A stretch of DNA of 64,000 nt from Cyanobacteria bacterium SZAS LIN-3 (GTDB lineage: Bacteria; Cyanobacteriota; Vampirovibrionia; Obscuribacterales; Obscuribacteraceae). The notes under the pieces are model-generated. The model had not been told where the DNA came from. It saw only the letters and a program-made list of their open reading frames with translations, and made no database searches. The first letter of the stretch is position 1, and each line of letters starts with the position of its first letter. Of the stretch, positions 35,232-44,655 are shown piece after piece. The stretch spans positions 17,189 to 81,188 of the forward strand of contig JAFEAV010000021.1 of assembly GCA_018266215.1 (NCBI GenBank). Direction: 5' to 3'. A program made the position numbers and the translations under genes.

Positions 35232-36131
35232 ATGCTCGAAAATATCTCACAACTTAAAGCGGTCGATAAGCAATGGCTGGATCAAATCGTGCAGGAAATC
35301 ACTGCCCCGGCCGTGCAACTGGAATCACTCTGGCGTGAGCCCTATCCCGAATACGGATCGGCCGGCCTGAAAGTGGCTACTCTACTCAATCCTACCGGTG
35401 AGCAGGAAAATTTCGACTACCGCGATTGCAGAAATCCGCAAGTGACACCACTGCTGCAGAAATTGCCGGCACTGCAAAAATTTCTCCTGGAAGGCAAACT
35501 GGATGTTATGGGTTCGCGCCTGCTGCGCCTTGATCCCGGCACTTTTTTACACGAACACCGCGACTTTGTTTATCTGGAACCGGTCCCTCGCTACCGCCTG
35601 CATCTGCCCCTGATCACCAACGATCAAGCCTTCATCACCAGCCCCGGTTTGAACGTGCATTTCGAACGCGGTTATTTGTGGAAACTCAATCCCAAGCAAA
35701 CCGTGCACAGCGCCTGCAATTTCGGCAGCGCGCCGCGCATTCACCTGATGCTTGACTGCTATGTCAATGACACGCTGGCGGCGATGCTCAAGGAGCAATT
35801 TCTCGATGAACGCAACAAGCACATTCTGCCGCCTTTCACCGCTGCCATCAAAGCCCAGTTGATGCAGGAAGCAAAAAATCTGCTGGCCGAAAGCACCAGG
35901 GGTAATGCCAGCCTTGTCACCGCCGCCGAAGAACTTTTATTGAAAACTTTTTGCCTCTATGACTTGAGAGCGGCAGGCCCAGGTCTGACCACCTACGATT
36001 TGCTCTTTGAACTCTTTGACAGTCCCGTTTTTGCCGAACGCACAAGCTACTGGAAAGAACGACTGCTTGAAGTCTATCCGCCGCTCGACCCCGTTAAAAA
36101 AGAGGAAGGCGAATTAGCGCTGCAACGATGA
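35232..36131 (+). CDS. Asp/Asn beta-hydroxylase-like Fe(II)/2-oxoglutarate oxygenase
   Basis: The N-terminal ~190 residues form an aspartyl/asparaginyl beta-hydroxylase domain. Metal ligands are seen as HEHRD (His109, Asp111) and a distal His in QTVHS (His159). R169 in PRIHLMLD should bind 2-oxoglutarate. The supporting blocks LRLDPGTFLHEH and RYRLHLPL are complete. The C-terminal ~110 residues are helical and unassigned. Family members hydroxylate amino-acid residues, free or carrier-bound, including building blocks of natural products. It is the first gene of the cluster and overlaps the next by four bases (ATGA). Substrate unknown. Confidence 0.8.
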   Translation: MLENISQLKAVDKQWLDQIVQEITAPAVQLESLWREPYPEYGSAGLKVATLLNPTGEQENFDYRDCRNPQVTPLLQKLPALQKFLLEGKLDVMGSRLLRLDPGTFLHEHRDFVYLEPVPRYRLHLPLITNDQAFITSPGLNVHFERGYLWKLNPKQTVHSACNFGSAPRIHLMLDCYVNDTLAAMLKEQFLDERNKHILPPFTAAIKAQLMQEAKNLLAESTRGNASLVTAAEELLLKTFCLYDLRAAGPGLTTYDLLFELFDSPVFAERTSYWKERLLEVYPPLDPVKKEEGELALQR

Positions 36132-37702
36132 CAAGCCACCATCTGCCATTTCTAGTGCACAACCAAAGCCTGGCGCCATCATATTCGGTGCCGGCTCTGG
36201 ACGTTTACCAGAGTCAAAAAAACATCCATGTCGTCTCCAACGGCGATGCACTTTGTTTCGGCAAGGAGAATCCACAGCCGGCCTGCCGCACCTCAATGAG
36301 CACCAGCCAGGCCACATTCTTTGCCATGCGTCTGGAAATGGCCCTGGGTCTGCCTACCCATTCCAGCCCCAGCTATTTCCCCGGAGCCGTCATTCCCGGT
36401 CCCGGCGGCGCCGGCTGCACCGAAGTCGAACGCGGTAATCTACTTTTTGACCAGTTCAAATTTGTCCTGGACTTCGACCCCGATATGCTCGACCGCATCG
36501 CCGGCGGTGCCGACCAGGACAAGCAGACCGCACCTTCCAAACTTTTCTGCCGGGAAGAATCAAGTGCCGAGCCCTGGCTCTGGCAACATATAGAAGCACC
36601 CAGACTGTACTTCCTGCACCAGGCAGGCGAGGACACCGGAGCCGAAGCCCCTGTGGCAGCAGAGCGAAAAGAAGCTGCTCTGGCAGCCTTTAACCTGAAT
36701 GCGCAGGTACGCATGGCCCGGGCAAAAGCAGCGGACTTCTCCCCCGCCGCCACCGCCACATTACTTTCATTCATCGCCGATGCCTGGTTCCGCCCGGCAT
36801 CGGGCATCGCGCCCATCAGCTGGGGGCCGCGTTCCATTGAGCGGACGGCCGGGGCGCTGCGCCGCTACGAGAGCCGTATCACAGAGTTTAATCTCCTGCC
36901 CTTCCTCTTTGAGCTGGAAGCCATGACCAGCCATATCAGCCTGGCCGAGGAGAGTGGAGAAAGAGAAAGTTTTGCCCGCGGAGTTTTCGCCGGCAACTTT
37001 ATCGATGTCTCGATGGCACCGCTGGTGACCATCAAAGCGACCGAATTTTGCGTGCGCGAAAGGCTCTTCGATGAAGTGATAAATCTGTCCAGTCGCGGCT
37101 TTGCACCGGTCATCATCAATGAATACGGTCTGGTCGCCGACGGCAATCACCGCCTGACTGCAAGCTATGTCTGGAATATTTTGAAATACGCCCAGGACCT
37201 GGAATGGTCTCTGGAAAACAGCGAATTTCAAAGACGCGTGGCAAAATTCAGCGAGGCGGTCAAAGGCGGTCTGCTCAAACACCGTGAGACTCCCAGTCCG
37301 GTATCGATGCATCAGGCCCTGAGTCATCTGGCCCACTTCCTCTGCCGCCCCGACTGGCGCGCCCGGCTCAACTCCTACACCAAGCCGCTGCTCAAACGGC
37401 ATGATTTCATTCATGAGCTGCCGGTAGTGATACTGCCCGAATATCTATCGGGGGCGGTCGTCAAATCACATTACGACGAGGGCACCAGGGTGCAGCGCGC
37501 CTGCCCATCGATATATGAGGCCATGTCCCTCAACCACCATCTGGTTTTGCCCCCGCGGGCTTCCTATCATTTCACCGACGCGGCACTCTTGCCGTGGTTC
37601 ACAGTTTTAAAAACCAGCTGCGGCACAAAACGCCGCACGCCCCCCTATGGCCCGCGCGCCACAGGAAGAAAGTCGTTACGTAGCAGGAGGAAACAGGTTT
37701 GA
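36128..37702 (+). CDS. Hypothetical protein with ParB/SbnI-like motif
   Basis: A 524-residue protein I cannot place as a whole. Near residue 336 it has YGLVADGNHRLTASYVWN, close to the DGxHRL motif of the ParB/sulfiredoxin fold, which binds nucleotides and in SbnI phosphorylates free serine. A Gly/Pro-rich early segment (SYFPGAVIPGPGGAG) is also notable. No membrane segment. It overlaps the oxygenase gene by ATGA and the ATPase gene by TTGA, so translation of the three is coupled. If the SbnI analogy holds it would supply O-phosphoserine to the SbnA-like enzyme of the cluster; this is inference from one motif and context. Confidence 0.6.
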   Translation: MTSHHLPFLVHNQSLAPSYSVPALDVYQSQKNIHVVSNGDALCFGKENPQPACRTSMSTSQATFFAMRLEMALGLPTHSSPSYFPGAVIPGPGGAGCTEVERGNLLFDQFKFVLDFDPDMLDRIAGGADQDKQTAPSKLFCREESSAEPWLWQHIEAPRLYFLHQAGEDTGAEAPVAAERKEAALAAFNLNAQVRMARAKAADFSPAATATLLSFIADAWFRPASGIAPISWGPRSIERTAGALRRYESRITEFNLLPFLFELEAMTSHISLAEESGERESFARGVFAGNFIDVSMAPLVTIKATEFCVRERLFDEVINLSSRGFAPVIINEYGLVADGNHRLTASYVWNILKYAQDLEWSLENSEFQRRVAKFSEAVKGGLLKHRETPSPVSMHQALSHLAHFLCRPDWRARLNSYTKPLLKRHDFIHELPVVILPEYLSGAVVKSHYDEGTRVQRACPSIYEAMSLNHHLVLPPRASYHFTDAALLPWFTVLKTSCGTKRRTPPYGPRATGRKSLRSRRKQV

Positions 37703-38700
37703 GAATTGCATTTTTAGGCAAAGGTGGGGCCGGAAAGACCACAACGGCCGCCGGATTTATCCGCTACATGAGTAAGAGGCATCCCTTTGTGCTGGCCGTC
37801 GACGCCGACGTCAACGCTCACTTGAAAGGCGCCCTGCATGCCGATGGACTGGAAGACGCAGCCTACGAGCTGGGCGAAGTACGCGGCGAAATCATCGAAT
37901 ATCTCAAAGGCAACCGCACCGACCTGGTAGGCAGAGACATGGTCGGCACAACACCGCCTTCACTGCAATCTAATTTCATCACAGTTTCTCCCAGCGACCC
38001 GATCATCGCCAAATACTCACGCACCAGTGGTGATGGCAAGATTTCGCTTTTGACCGTCGGTACCTACAAAGAAAGCGATGTCGGCGGTGCTTGCTACCAT
38101 GTCAAACTCTCCGGTCTGCAGGCCTTCTTCCACCACCTGCTGGACGGCGAAGAGGACATTGTTATAGCCGACACCACCGCCGGCACCGACAATGTGGCGA
38201 CATCACTTTCCATCGCCTACGACATAAACGTATTTGTCGTCGAGCCGACAAGAAAATCTCTCCAGGTCTACCTGGATTTTCTCACGGTAGCCCCGCATCT
38301 GGCGGACAAGACCTATGTCATCGCCAATAAAGTGGACAGCCCCGAAGATGAGCTCTTCATCCTCAAGCATGTAGCCCGCGAAAAGCTCCTCGGTCTGGTG
38401 CCGCAATCGCGTCATCTGAAGCGCTTCGAACAGGGCAAAAAAGAAGCCCTTGAAGATTTTATGCACGAGCAGGAACCGGTCTTCGCCCGTGTGCTTGAGA
38501 CCCTGCAGAGCAAGCCTCGCAACTGGGACCACTATCTGGCCAGCCTGCGCAGCACCCACACCAAAGTCTGCCGTGACTGGCTCGATGAATACTACGGCCT
38601 GAGACTGGACGAAAATCTGGACGAGGAATTCAGCTATCCCAAAGCCATCGCCAGAACGCAGCGGGCAAACGTCGGCGGCAAACAACTGGTGGCAGTCTGA
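37699..38700 (+). CDS. CooC/MinD-like P-loop ATPase, copy 1
   Basis: Deviant Walker A GKGGAGKTT (residues 7-15), VDADVNAHLK and the switch IVIADTTAGTDNVATSL place it in the SIMIBI class near CooC, NifH and ParA/MinD. A single cysteine in DVGGACYH sits where CooC-type proteins carry metal-binding cysteines. The family couples ATP hydrolysis to metal insertion or protein assembly. TTG start with AGGAGG eight bases upstream, overlapping the preceding stop. A closely similar copy lies at 46014-46979. Likely role: metallocofactor or protein-complex maturation for the cluster; partner unknown. Confidence 0.85.
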   Translation: MRIAFLGKGGAGKTTTAAGFIRYMSKRHPFVLAVDADVNAHLKGALHADGLEDAAYELGEVRGEIIEYLKGNRTDLVGRDMVGTTPPSLQSNFITVSPSDPIIAKYSRTSGDGKISLLTVGTYKESDVGGACYHVKLSGLQAFFHHLLDGEEDIVIADTTAGTDNVATSLSIAYDINVFVVEPTRKSLQVYLDFLTVAPHLADKTYVIANKVDSPEDELFILKHVAREKLLGLVPQSRHLKRFEQGKKEALEDFMHEQEPVFARVLETLQSKPRNWDHYLASLRSTHTKVCRDWLDEYYGLRLDENLDEEFSYPKAIARTQRANVGGKQLVAV

Positions 38701-38755
38701 GGCCCAGGGGCCCACGGCAACACGCTAATTGCAATCATCAATGGACGGACAAAAA

Positions 38756-40321
38756 ATGTCTCTTACCGAAACCAAAACAATCGAAGTCGATGTAGAAGCT
38801 CTGGAGCGCGCCTCCAAAGAAGCTAAGGCCGCCGCCGCAAAAAAAGCGCGGGGCCTGCGCTTGACGCCCACGGTCAATCCTACTGTGGCGCGGTTCCTGG
38901 AGCAAAAAGAAACGCTCTTCTCTCTGGTTTCGGCTCTGGGTAGCCCTCTGAATATTCTTTTTCCTGATTTGATCGAAAAGAATGTCGAGGGCTTCACCGG
39001 GACATTTAAAAAGCTGTCACTGCTGGGCAAAGTATTTTTCGCCCATAAGTGCAATCAGTCCGATTCGCTGGTGCGCCGCCTGGCTCTGACCGATGCCAAC
39101 CTCGACGTCAGCTCCGCCGGTGAATTGCGGCATGCCCTGGGCTCCGGATTTGACAGCAGTCGCATCGAAGCCACCGGACCCAAGAACACCGAGTTTATCG
39201 GCCTGGCGGTGCAGCAAGGCGTGACAATCGCAGTCGACTCCATCAGCGAATTGAAAAAAATTGTCGCACTGAGACCAAAGCTGAAGCTGAAAAAACCGAC
39301 GAAAGTACTTTTGCGCCTTTCCGGATTCGAGGCCAGCCACAGCAAATTTCTCAATAAGGGCAGCCGCTTCGGTATCCCTATAAAGGAAGCGGGCGAAGCC
39401 TTCGACATCCTGGAGGCTAATCGCAAAGAGATAAATCTGCTGGGCTTTTCCTTCCATCTGGATACGGTCAGCGTGCTGGAGCGAGCGATCGCCATCGAAA
39501 ATTGCCTTGAGCTCTTTGAAGAAGCGCTCAGCCGTGACTTCGAGCCCAGGGTGCTGGATATCGGCGGCGGCTACAAAGTCAATTATTTGCAAAACGAAGA
39601 CGAATGGAACGCCTATGTCAGCGCCCTGAAAGAAGCCGTACTTGGTACCAGACCGCCCATGACCTGGCACGGCAACGCCTTCGGCATGTCCTCAGACAAG
39701 GGCAAGCTCAAGGGCAACTTCAACAGCTACAGCTATTTCGATACACAGACCGGGGGCGACTTCCTCGATGAATTGCTCAGTCAGAAATTTGCCAATCTGG
39801 GTGACGCCACCGCCGCTTCCATACTGCGCGACAATATGATCGAGCTCTGGATCGAACCGGGTCGCTCCCTGGTCGAGCAATGCGGCATCACTGTGGGCCG
39901 GGTCAACAGCGTGCGCACATCCAGTCGCGGCGAGCCTATCGTTTGCCTGAACATGAAGCGCCAGGACATCTCCTTCCTCGACCAGGAAGTATTCGTCGAT
40001 CCCATCATCGTCAGCTGCAAAGACAGTGAGAAAGACAGCAAAGCGAAAAAACAGGCTGCCAGCGCACCTCCGGCCGAAGCCATCGGCGTATTTTTCGCCG
40101 GCAATCTCTGCCTGGAAAGCGACCTGATTTACCGCCATCTGACCTACCTCGACAAACTGCCCGAGGAAGGTGACCTGGTTGTATTTGTAAATACCGCCGG
40201 CTACTTCATGGATTTTTCCGCCACCACATCAATCATGCATCCCATCGCCCAGAAAGTCGCCGTCAGCGAAAAAGACGGCAAGTTCACCTGGACCATGGAT
40301 GACCAGTACGTACCCTTCTAA
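38756..40321 (+). CDS. Fold-III PLP-dependent decarboxylase (SbnH/Y4yA-like)
   Basis: Alanine-racemase-fold decarboxylase of the diaminopimelate/ornithine type. PLP lysine is in VFFAHKCNQ (Lys98). The substrate and cofactor blocks are RVLDIGGGY, ELWIEPGRSLVEQ and AGNLCLESD, the last matching the catalytic Cys/Asp region of the family. It is longer than lysA products (521 residues), with insertions between the barrel and C-terminal domain, like the Y4yA and SbnH groups of siderophore-type clusters. The ATG at 38756 has a GGAC site upstream. It probably decarboxylates an amino acid or a conjugate made by the other PLP enzymes. Confidence 0.8.
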   Translation: MSLTETKTIEVDVEALERASKEAKAAAAKKARGLRLTPTVNPTVARFLEQKETLFSLVSALGSPLNILFPDLIEKNVEGFTGTFKKLSLLGKVFFAHKCNQSDSLVRRLALTDANLDVSSAGELRHALGSGFDSSRIEATGPKNTEFIGLAVQQGVTIAVDSISELKKIVALRPKLKLKKPTKVLLRLSGFEASHSKFLNKGSRFGIPIKEAGEAFDILEANRKEINLLGFSFHLDTVSVLERAIAIENCLELFEEALSRDFEPRVLDIGGGYKVNYLQNEDEWNAYVSALKEAVLGTRPPMTWHGNAFGMSSDKGKLKGNFNSYSYFDTQTGGDFLDELLSQKFANLGDATAASILRDNMIELWIEPGRSLVEQCGITVGRVNSVRTSSRGEPIVCLNMKRQDISFLDQEVFVDPIIVSCKDSEKDSKAKKQAASAPPAEAIGVFFAGNLCLESDLIYRHLTYLDKLPEEGDLVVFVNTAGYFMDFSATTSIMHPIAQKVAVSEKDGKFTWTMDDQYVPF

Positions 40322-40364
40322 GACAAAACAATAAAAGATAGAGACCATCCGGAGATAATTTAAA

Positions 40365-41735
40365 ATGCTCGTCAAACATGTCAGCGAACTAATCGGCAAT
40401 ACACCGCTGTTTGAAATCCCTCAATCCGTGCACGGACTGAAAAATGTCAACCTGTTTGCCAAGCTGGAACTGCTAAATCCCTTCGGCTCGGTCAAAGACA
40501 AGAGCGCCTGGAATGTGCTCAAAGACGACATCGAGCAGATTGCCGCCGAAGGCAAAACAGTGATCGAATCGTCCTCGGGCAACATGGCCAAGGCCATGCA
40601 ACTGGTCTGCTCGGTATATGGCGTGCCCTTCAAAATCGTCACCAATCGCATCAAAGTGCGTGAGGTCAAACAAGTGCTCCAGCTCCTGGGCGCCGACGTC
40701 GATGAATTACCCGGTCTGTCCGAATGCCCGGATCCAACCGATCCCAACGACCCCATCACCTTCATCGAACAGATGATGAGCGCCAACCCCGGCAAATATT
40801 TCCACACCTCACAATACACAAACGAAAAAAATATCCACGCTCACTATCATTCGACGGGCAAGGAAATCCACGATGATTTAAAAGCCGCCGACCGCGGCGA
40901 AGTAGACTTCTTCATCGGCGGTCTCGGCACCACGGGCTCCACCCGCGGCTCCGGCACCTACCTGAAAGAGCAAAACAAGGACCTGAAAAATATCGGCGTC
41001 ATCGCCTCCAAAGGTCACCTCTTACCCGGTATCAGAAACGTCGATGAAATGTACGAAGTAGGGCTTTTCCGCAAAGACTTCTACGACGATATCATCGAAG
41101 TCAGCATGGATGAATCTATCGATGCCATGCTCACCATGGTCAAAAAATGCGGCATCCTGGCCGGACCGACAGGCGGCGGCTCACTGGCGGCGGCAATCAA
41201 ATATCTCAAACCAATCGATGAAAAATTGACGAGAAAGCACAACGCCGTCTTCATCGTCTGCGATCGCATCGAATGGTACATATCTTACCTGCAGAAAAAT
41301 CGTCCCGAACTCTTCGGTCTGGCCGTCAAAAAAGATACGGTCAAGGCAGTGAGCCAGGAAGAAATCGACAAGGCCCCCGAAGTCGATGTCGACGAGCTGG
41401 AGTCATTAATCGCAAAAGCCGACAAACCGGTAATTGTCGACATGCGCGGCACCATGGCCTTCAAAGCCTCGCGCATACCGGGCTCGATCAATATCCCGGC
41501 GGACAATCTGGAAGACATCGCCGACATGGGTACACCCTTCGGCACCAGTCAGAAAGTAATCCTCGTCTGCCCCACCGGCGAAGTCTCTAAGCGCTTTGCC
41601 GCTCACTTCAAGGCAAAAGATGTCGACTGCCACAGCCTGAGCGGTGGTTTCGTAGCCTGGAGAGACGCGGACAAGGCTACTGAAAAATCCAAGACGAGCG
41701 GCGGCCGCAGACTGCTGGTCGGCACGAAATCTTGA
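40365..41735 (+). CDS. SbnA-like PLP synthase fused to rhodanese domain
   Basis: Residues 1-320 form a fold-II PLP enzyme of the cysteine synthase family: NPFGSVKDK with PLP Lys44, SSSGNMAKAMQ, and GTTGSTRGSG in the phosphate-binding loop. TTGS instead of the CysK-type loop, and the QYTNEKNIHAHYHSTGKEI block, resemble SbnA, which joins O-phosphoserine with glutamate. Residues 345-440 form a rhodanese domain with active-site Cys402 in VCPTGEVSK. The fusion is unusual. GGAG lies ten bases upstream of the ATG. It probably makes a beta-substituted alanine whose sulfur is delivered or removed by the rhodanese domain. Confidence 0.82.
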   Translation: MLVKHVSELIGNTPLFEIPQSVHGLKNVNLFAKLELLNPFGSVKDKSAWNVLKDDIEQIAAEGKTVIESSSGNMAKAMQLVCSVYGVPFKIVTNRIKVREVKQVLQLLGADVDELPGLSECPDPTDPNDPITFIEQMMSANPGKYFHTSQYTNEKNIHAHYHSTGKEIHDDLKAADRGEVDFFIGGLGTTGSTRGSGTYLKEQNKDLKNIGVIASKGHLLPGIRNVDEMYEVGLFRKDFYDDIIEVSMDESIDAMLTMVKKCGILAGPTGGGSLAAAIKYLKPIDEKLTRKHNAVFIVCDRIEWYISYLQKNRPELFGLAVKKDTVKAVSQEEIDKAPEVDVDELESLIAKADKPVIVDMRGTMAFKASRIPGSINIPADNLEDIADMGTPFGTSQKVILVCPTGEVSKRFAAHFKAKDVDCHSLSGGFVAWRDADKATEKSKTSGGRRLLVGTKS

Positions 41736-41767
41736 GCGCCTGAAGCGCAAGAAAGAAGGAAATCAAA

Positions 41768-43018
41768 ATGCATTGCTCAACGCCGAAAACTTCAGCTTCT
41801 CTGGATCCGGCTTTGCTGCGGGCAAATTTCCCCATCTTTGGAAATCATCCGGACCTGATCTATTTCGACAATGCCTCGACCAGTCAGAAGCCCTTTGTCG
41901 TCCTCGATGAGGTCTGCCGCTACCACACCGAGCAATGCGCCAATGCCGGAAGAGCGGCCTATTCCTGGTCCACCCAGCTGGACCGGGCAATAGAAGATAC
42001 GCGAGCACGGGTGGCAAAATTCATCGGCGCCAACGCCGAGGATCTGGCCTTCACCAGCGGTGCCACCGAAAGTCTCAATATGGTCGCCCTGGCCTGGGGC
42101 CTGTTAAATCTCCAGGACGGGGATGAGATCATGCTCTGCCAGCGGGATCACAAGTCGGCCGTTCTGCCCTGGTACAACCTGAAAGATATTCTGGCTACCC
42201 AGGGCAAGACGATTCATATAAAGACTTTCGCCATCCATGAAGTGGGCGACTACGACCTCAAAAGTATCAAGGACCAGGTCTCGCCCCGCACCAGGCTCCT
42301 GGCAATGACCCATATCCACCATGTTTTCGGCCTGGACATGGAAGTCGCCGAAATCCGCGAAATCGTCGGCGACCGGGTACTCATCTCCCTCGACGCCAGT
42401 CAGAGCGTCGGCCACATCAAAGTCGACGTCGCCGCACTGAATGTAGACTTCCTCTCCTTCAGCGGCCACAAAATGTTTGCCACCACCGGTACCGGCGGAC
42501 TCTGGGTCAATCCCCGGGTCAAAGACAGCCTCAGGCCGATGAAACTGGGCGGCAAAAGCGAAGCCACCCCGGAGGCCGGGGGACTGAACCTCAAGCACAA
42601 GAATACGGCAGAGCTGCTGGAAGCAGGCACCCAGAATATCGCCGGCATCCTCTCGCTGGGCAAGGCCGTCGACTTGATCGACTCCATCGGCCTGGACGCC
42701 ATCGAAAGTCATGTCAGCGATCTGACCGTCTATCTCTACGGCAAACTGCTCAACCTGCCCGGCATAATTTTTGCCCCTGGTATGGGCATCTGCCGCTGTG
42801 AAGCCGGTTTTGGCATCATGTCGTTTCGCTTCGAACAGATTTCCAACCTCGACTTGAGCTTCGTCCTCGATGAGGAAAATATCTTTGTCCGCTCCGGTGA
42901 TCACTGCACCTATGCCAGAGATACCAGCGAAGAATACATCCGGGTGAGCATGCATCTCTACAATACAAAAGACGAAATCGATCAGCTCATTGCCGTGCTG
43001 GAAGGCGTGGTTGGCTGA
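41768..43018 (+). CDS. SufS-like cysteine desulfurase
   Basis: Fold-I PLP enzyme with YFDNASTSQKP, TSGATESLNMV, DASQSVGH and PLP lysine in SFSGHKMF (Lys235). The reactive cysteine is in RSGDHCTYA (Cys380), matching the SufS/CsdA position. It releases sulfur from cysteine as a persulfide. No other suf or isc gene is nearby. It sits directly after the SbnA-rhodanese fusion, so the two may pass persulfide sulfur between them. Alternatively it may act as a cysteine or selenocysteine lyase. AAGGA lies near the ATG. The stop overlaps the next start by one base (TGATG). Confidence 0.85.
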   Translation: MHCSTPKTSASLDPALLRANFPIFGNHPDLIYFDNASTSQKPFVVLDEVCRYHTEQCANAGRAAYSWSTQLDRAIEDTRARVAKFIGANAEDLAFTSGATESLNMVALAWGLLNLQDGDEIMLCQRDHKSAVLPWYNLKDILATQGKTIHIKTFAIHEVGDYDLKSIKDQVSPRTRLLAMTHIHHVFGLDMEVAEIREIVGDRVLISLDASQSVGHIKVDVAALNVDFLSFSGHKMFATTGTGGLWVNPRVKDSLRPMKLGGKSEATPEAGGLNLKHKNTAELLEAGTQNIAGILSLGKAVDLIDSIGLDAIESHVSDLTVYLYGKLLNLPGIIFAPGMGICRCEAGFGIMSFRFEQISNLDLSFVLDEENIFVRSGDHCTYARDTSEEYIRVSMHLYNTKDEIDQLIAVLEGVVG

Positions 43019-44643
43019 TGCCTGAAACAGACAATAAAGCAGAAAATAAAAAGCCGACAGTGGCCATCATCGGGGCCGGACATAACGGCCTCACCTGTGC
43101 CGCCTATTTGAGCAAGGCCGGTTTTAAGGTCAGCATCTTCGAGCGAAACAATGAAATAGGCGGCCTCTGCGTCACCGAGAGGCCCTTTAGCCAGGCAGCG
43201 GAGATCAAAGTGTCCTCCGTCGCTTCCTATTACGGCATGCTGCGCGCCGAAGTGGTGCAGGAGTTGAATCTCGAAGAGCACGGTCTCAAGCCATATTTGA
43301 CCAATCCCATAGAAGTTGTCTTGATGGACGGCGGTCAGTTTGTTTTCACCCCGCGCGAAGGCGCCGAAGCACAAACCAGAGTAGATGGACTGACCGAGGA
43401 ACAGAGCAAGGGCTGGCAGGATTTCTGGGCGGATATTCAAAAAGCCGCCGCCCTGGTTTATCCGCACTATCTAAAACCCGGCCTGACTCAAGGGCAGCTA
43501 CTGGAAATGCTGGAGCAGGCCGGTCTCAAAGCAGTGGCCAAAAATGTATTTGACGGCTCGCTTTTTGAGCTGCTCGCACACTATGTCCAGAACGACAATT
43601 TGAAGGCCGTTGCCGCCACATGCACCCCGGGCTTTGCCTCTGATTCGGGCTCGGTTTTTGGTTGCATCCATCACGGCACAGCTTCGACCTGCGGAGAAAC
43701 AGGCGCCTGGGGTCAGGTTTTTGGCGGGATGGGTGAAATCACAACCGCACTGACCGATGTCGCCCTGCAAAACGACGCCCGATTGATGCTCGAATCTCCG
43801 GTGACAAAGATTATCACCGACAAAGGCAAAGCCGAAGCAATCGAATTTGCCGACGGCAGCCGGGAAGCATTTGACCTGATTATCAGTGCTATAGACCCCT
43901 ACGTATTATTTGAAAAACTACTGCCGGACGAGGCAAGCTGTGCTGCCGTAAAAAACAATCTGCTTGAAAATCGTCCGGCGGTTTCGGCAGCCAAACTGCA
44001 TTTCCTCCTCAAGGATCTGCCGTCATTTACCACTCTCAAGCAAATAGGTCACAACCACAAGGGAGTGATCGTCATTGCTCCCTCAAAAGAATCGGTGGAG
44101 CGAGCTGCCCTGGCCGTGCCCCAGGGCCGGATGCCGGATCAGTTGATGCTGACTATGGCCTTTCCCACCCTGGAAGATCCCTCCATGCAAGGAGAAGATC
44201 AAAGCCGTCATGTCCTCACAGTCGATGTCCACTATCTGCCCGCCCGCATCAATGGCCGGGCCTGGACCGAAGCCGACGACAAGCTTTTGCTGGAAGAGAC
44301 AATCAGAACAATCGAAAAGCAGTGTCCGGATATCAGAAACTATATCCAGGAAAGTTTCATAGTATCTCCCAGATTGCTTGCCGAGCGCTATGGCGTGGCC
44401 TCCCTCAGTTGCTGGCATCTGCCCATGACCCCGGCGCATCTGTTTGAAAAGCGCAAACTCAAGGGCTGCGACCATTACGAAACACCGCTGGCCAATTTAT
44501 ATGTCTGCTCCGCCGGCACCTACCCTGGTGGCAACGTCACCGCCGCTCCCGGTCACAATCTGGCCAAAAAACTGATCGAAAAATATGGCCGAACCGATGT
44601 CTCTGGTATCACTCAAGTCGAAGCCCAGACAACTCACAGGTAA
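43018..44643 (+). CDS. Phytoene-desaturase/PYROXD2-like FAD oxidoreductase
   Basis: Two-domain amine-oxidase-fold flavoprotein: N-terminal IIGAGHNGLTCAAYL (GAGHNG, residues 19-24), FERNNEIGGLC, and the C-terminal FAD block VCSAGTYPGGNVTAAPGHN. Close to the CrtI/PYROXD2 group, which desaturates or oxidises varied substrates. A carotenoid role is unlikely here because no other carotenoid gene is present; an oxidation of the cluster's amino-acid product is more plausible. Start and previous stop overlap by one base, so it is translationally coupled. Confidence 0.82.
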   Translation: MPETDNKAENKKPTVAIIGAGHNGLTCAAYLSKAGFKVSIFERNNEIGGLCVTERPFSQAAEIKVSSVASYYGMLRAEVVQELNLEEHGLKPYLTNPIEVVLMDGGQFVFTPREGAEAQTRVDGLTEEQSKGWQDFWADIQKAAALVYPHYLKPGLTQGQLLEMLEQAGLKAVAKNVFDGSLFELLAHYVQNDNLKAVAATCTPGFASDSGSVFGCIHHGTASTCGETGAWGQVFGGMGEITTALTDVALQNDARLMLESPVTKIITDKGKAEAIEFADGSREAFDLIISAIDPYVLFEKLLPDEASCAAVKNNLLENRPAVSAAKLHFLLKDLPSFTTLKQIGHNHKGVIVIAPSKESVERAALAVPQGRMPDQLMLTMAFPTLEDPSMQGEDQSRHVLTVDVHYLPARINGRAWTEADDKLLLEETIRTIEKQCPDIRNYIQESFIVSPRLLAERYGVASLSCWHLPMTPAHLFEKRKLKGCDHYETPLANLYVCSAGTYPGGNVTAAPGHNLAKKLIEKYGRTDVSGITQVEAQTTHR

Positions 44644-44655
44644 AAGGTGGATAGC

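Noticed and set aside
38741..38755. Earlier ATG for the decarboxylase
   Set aside because: No ribosome site upstream, whereas the ATG at 38756 has one, and the extra residues match nothing in the family.
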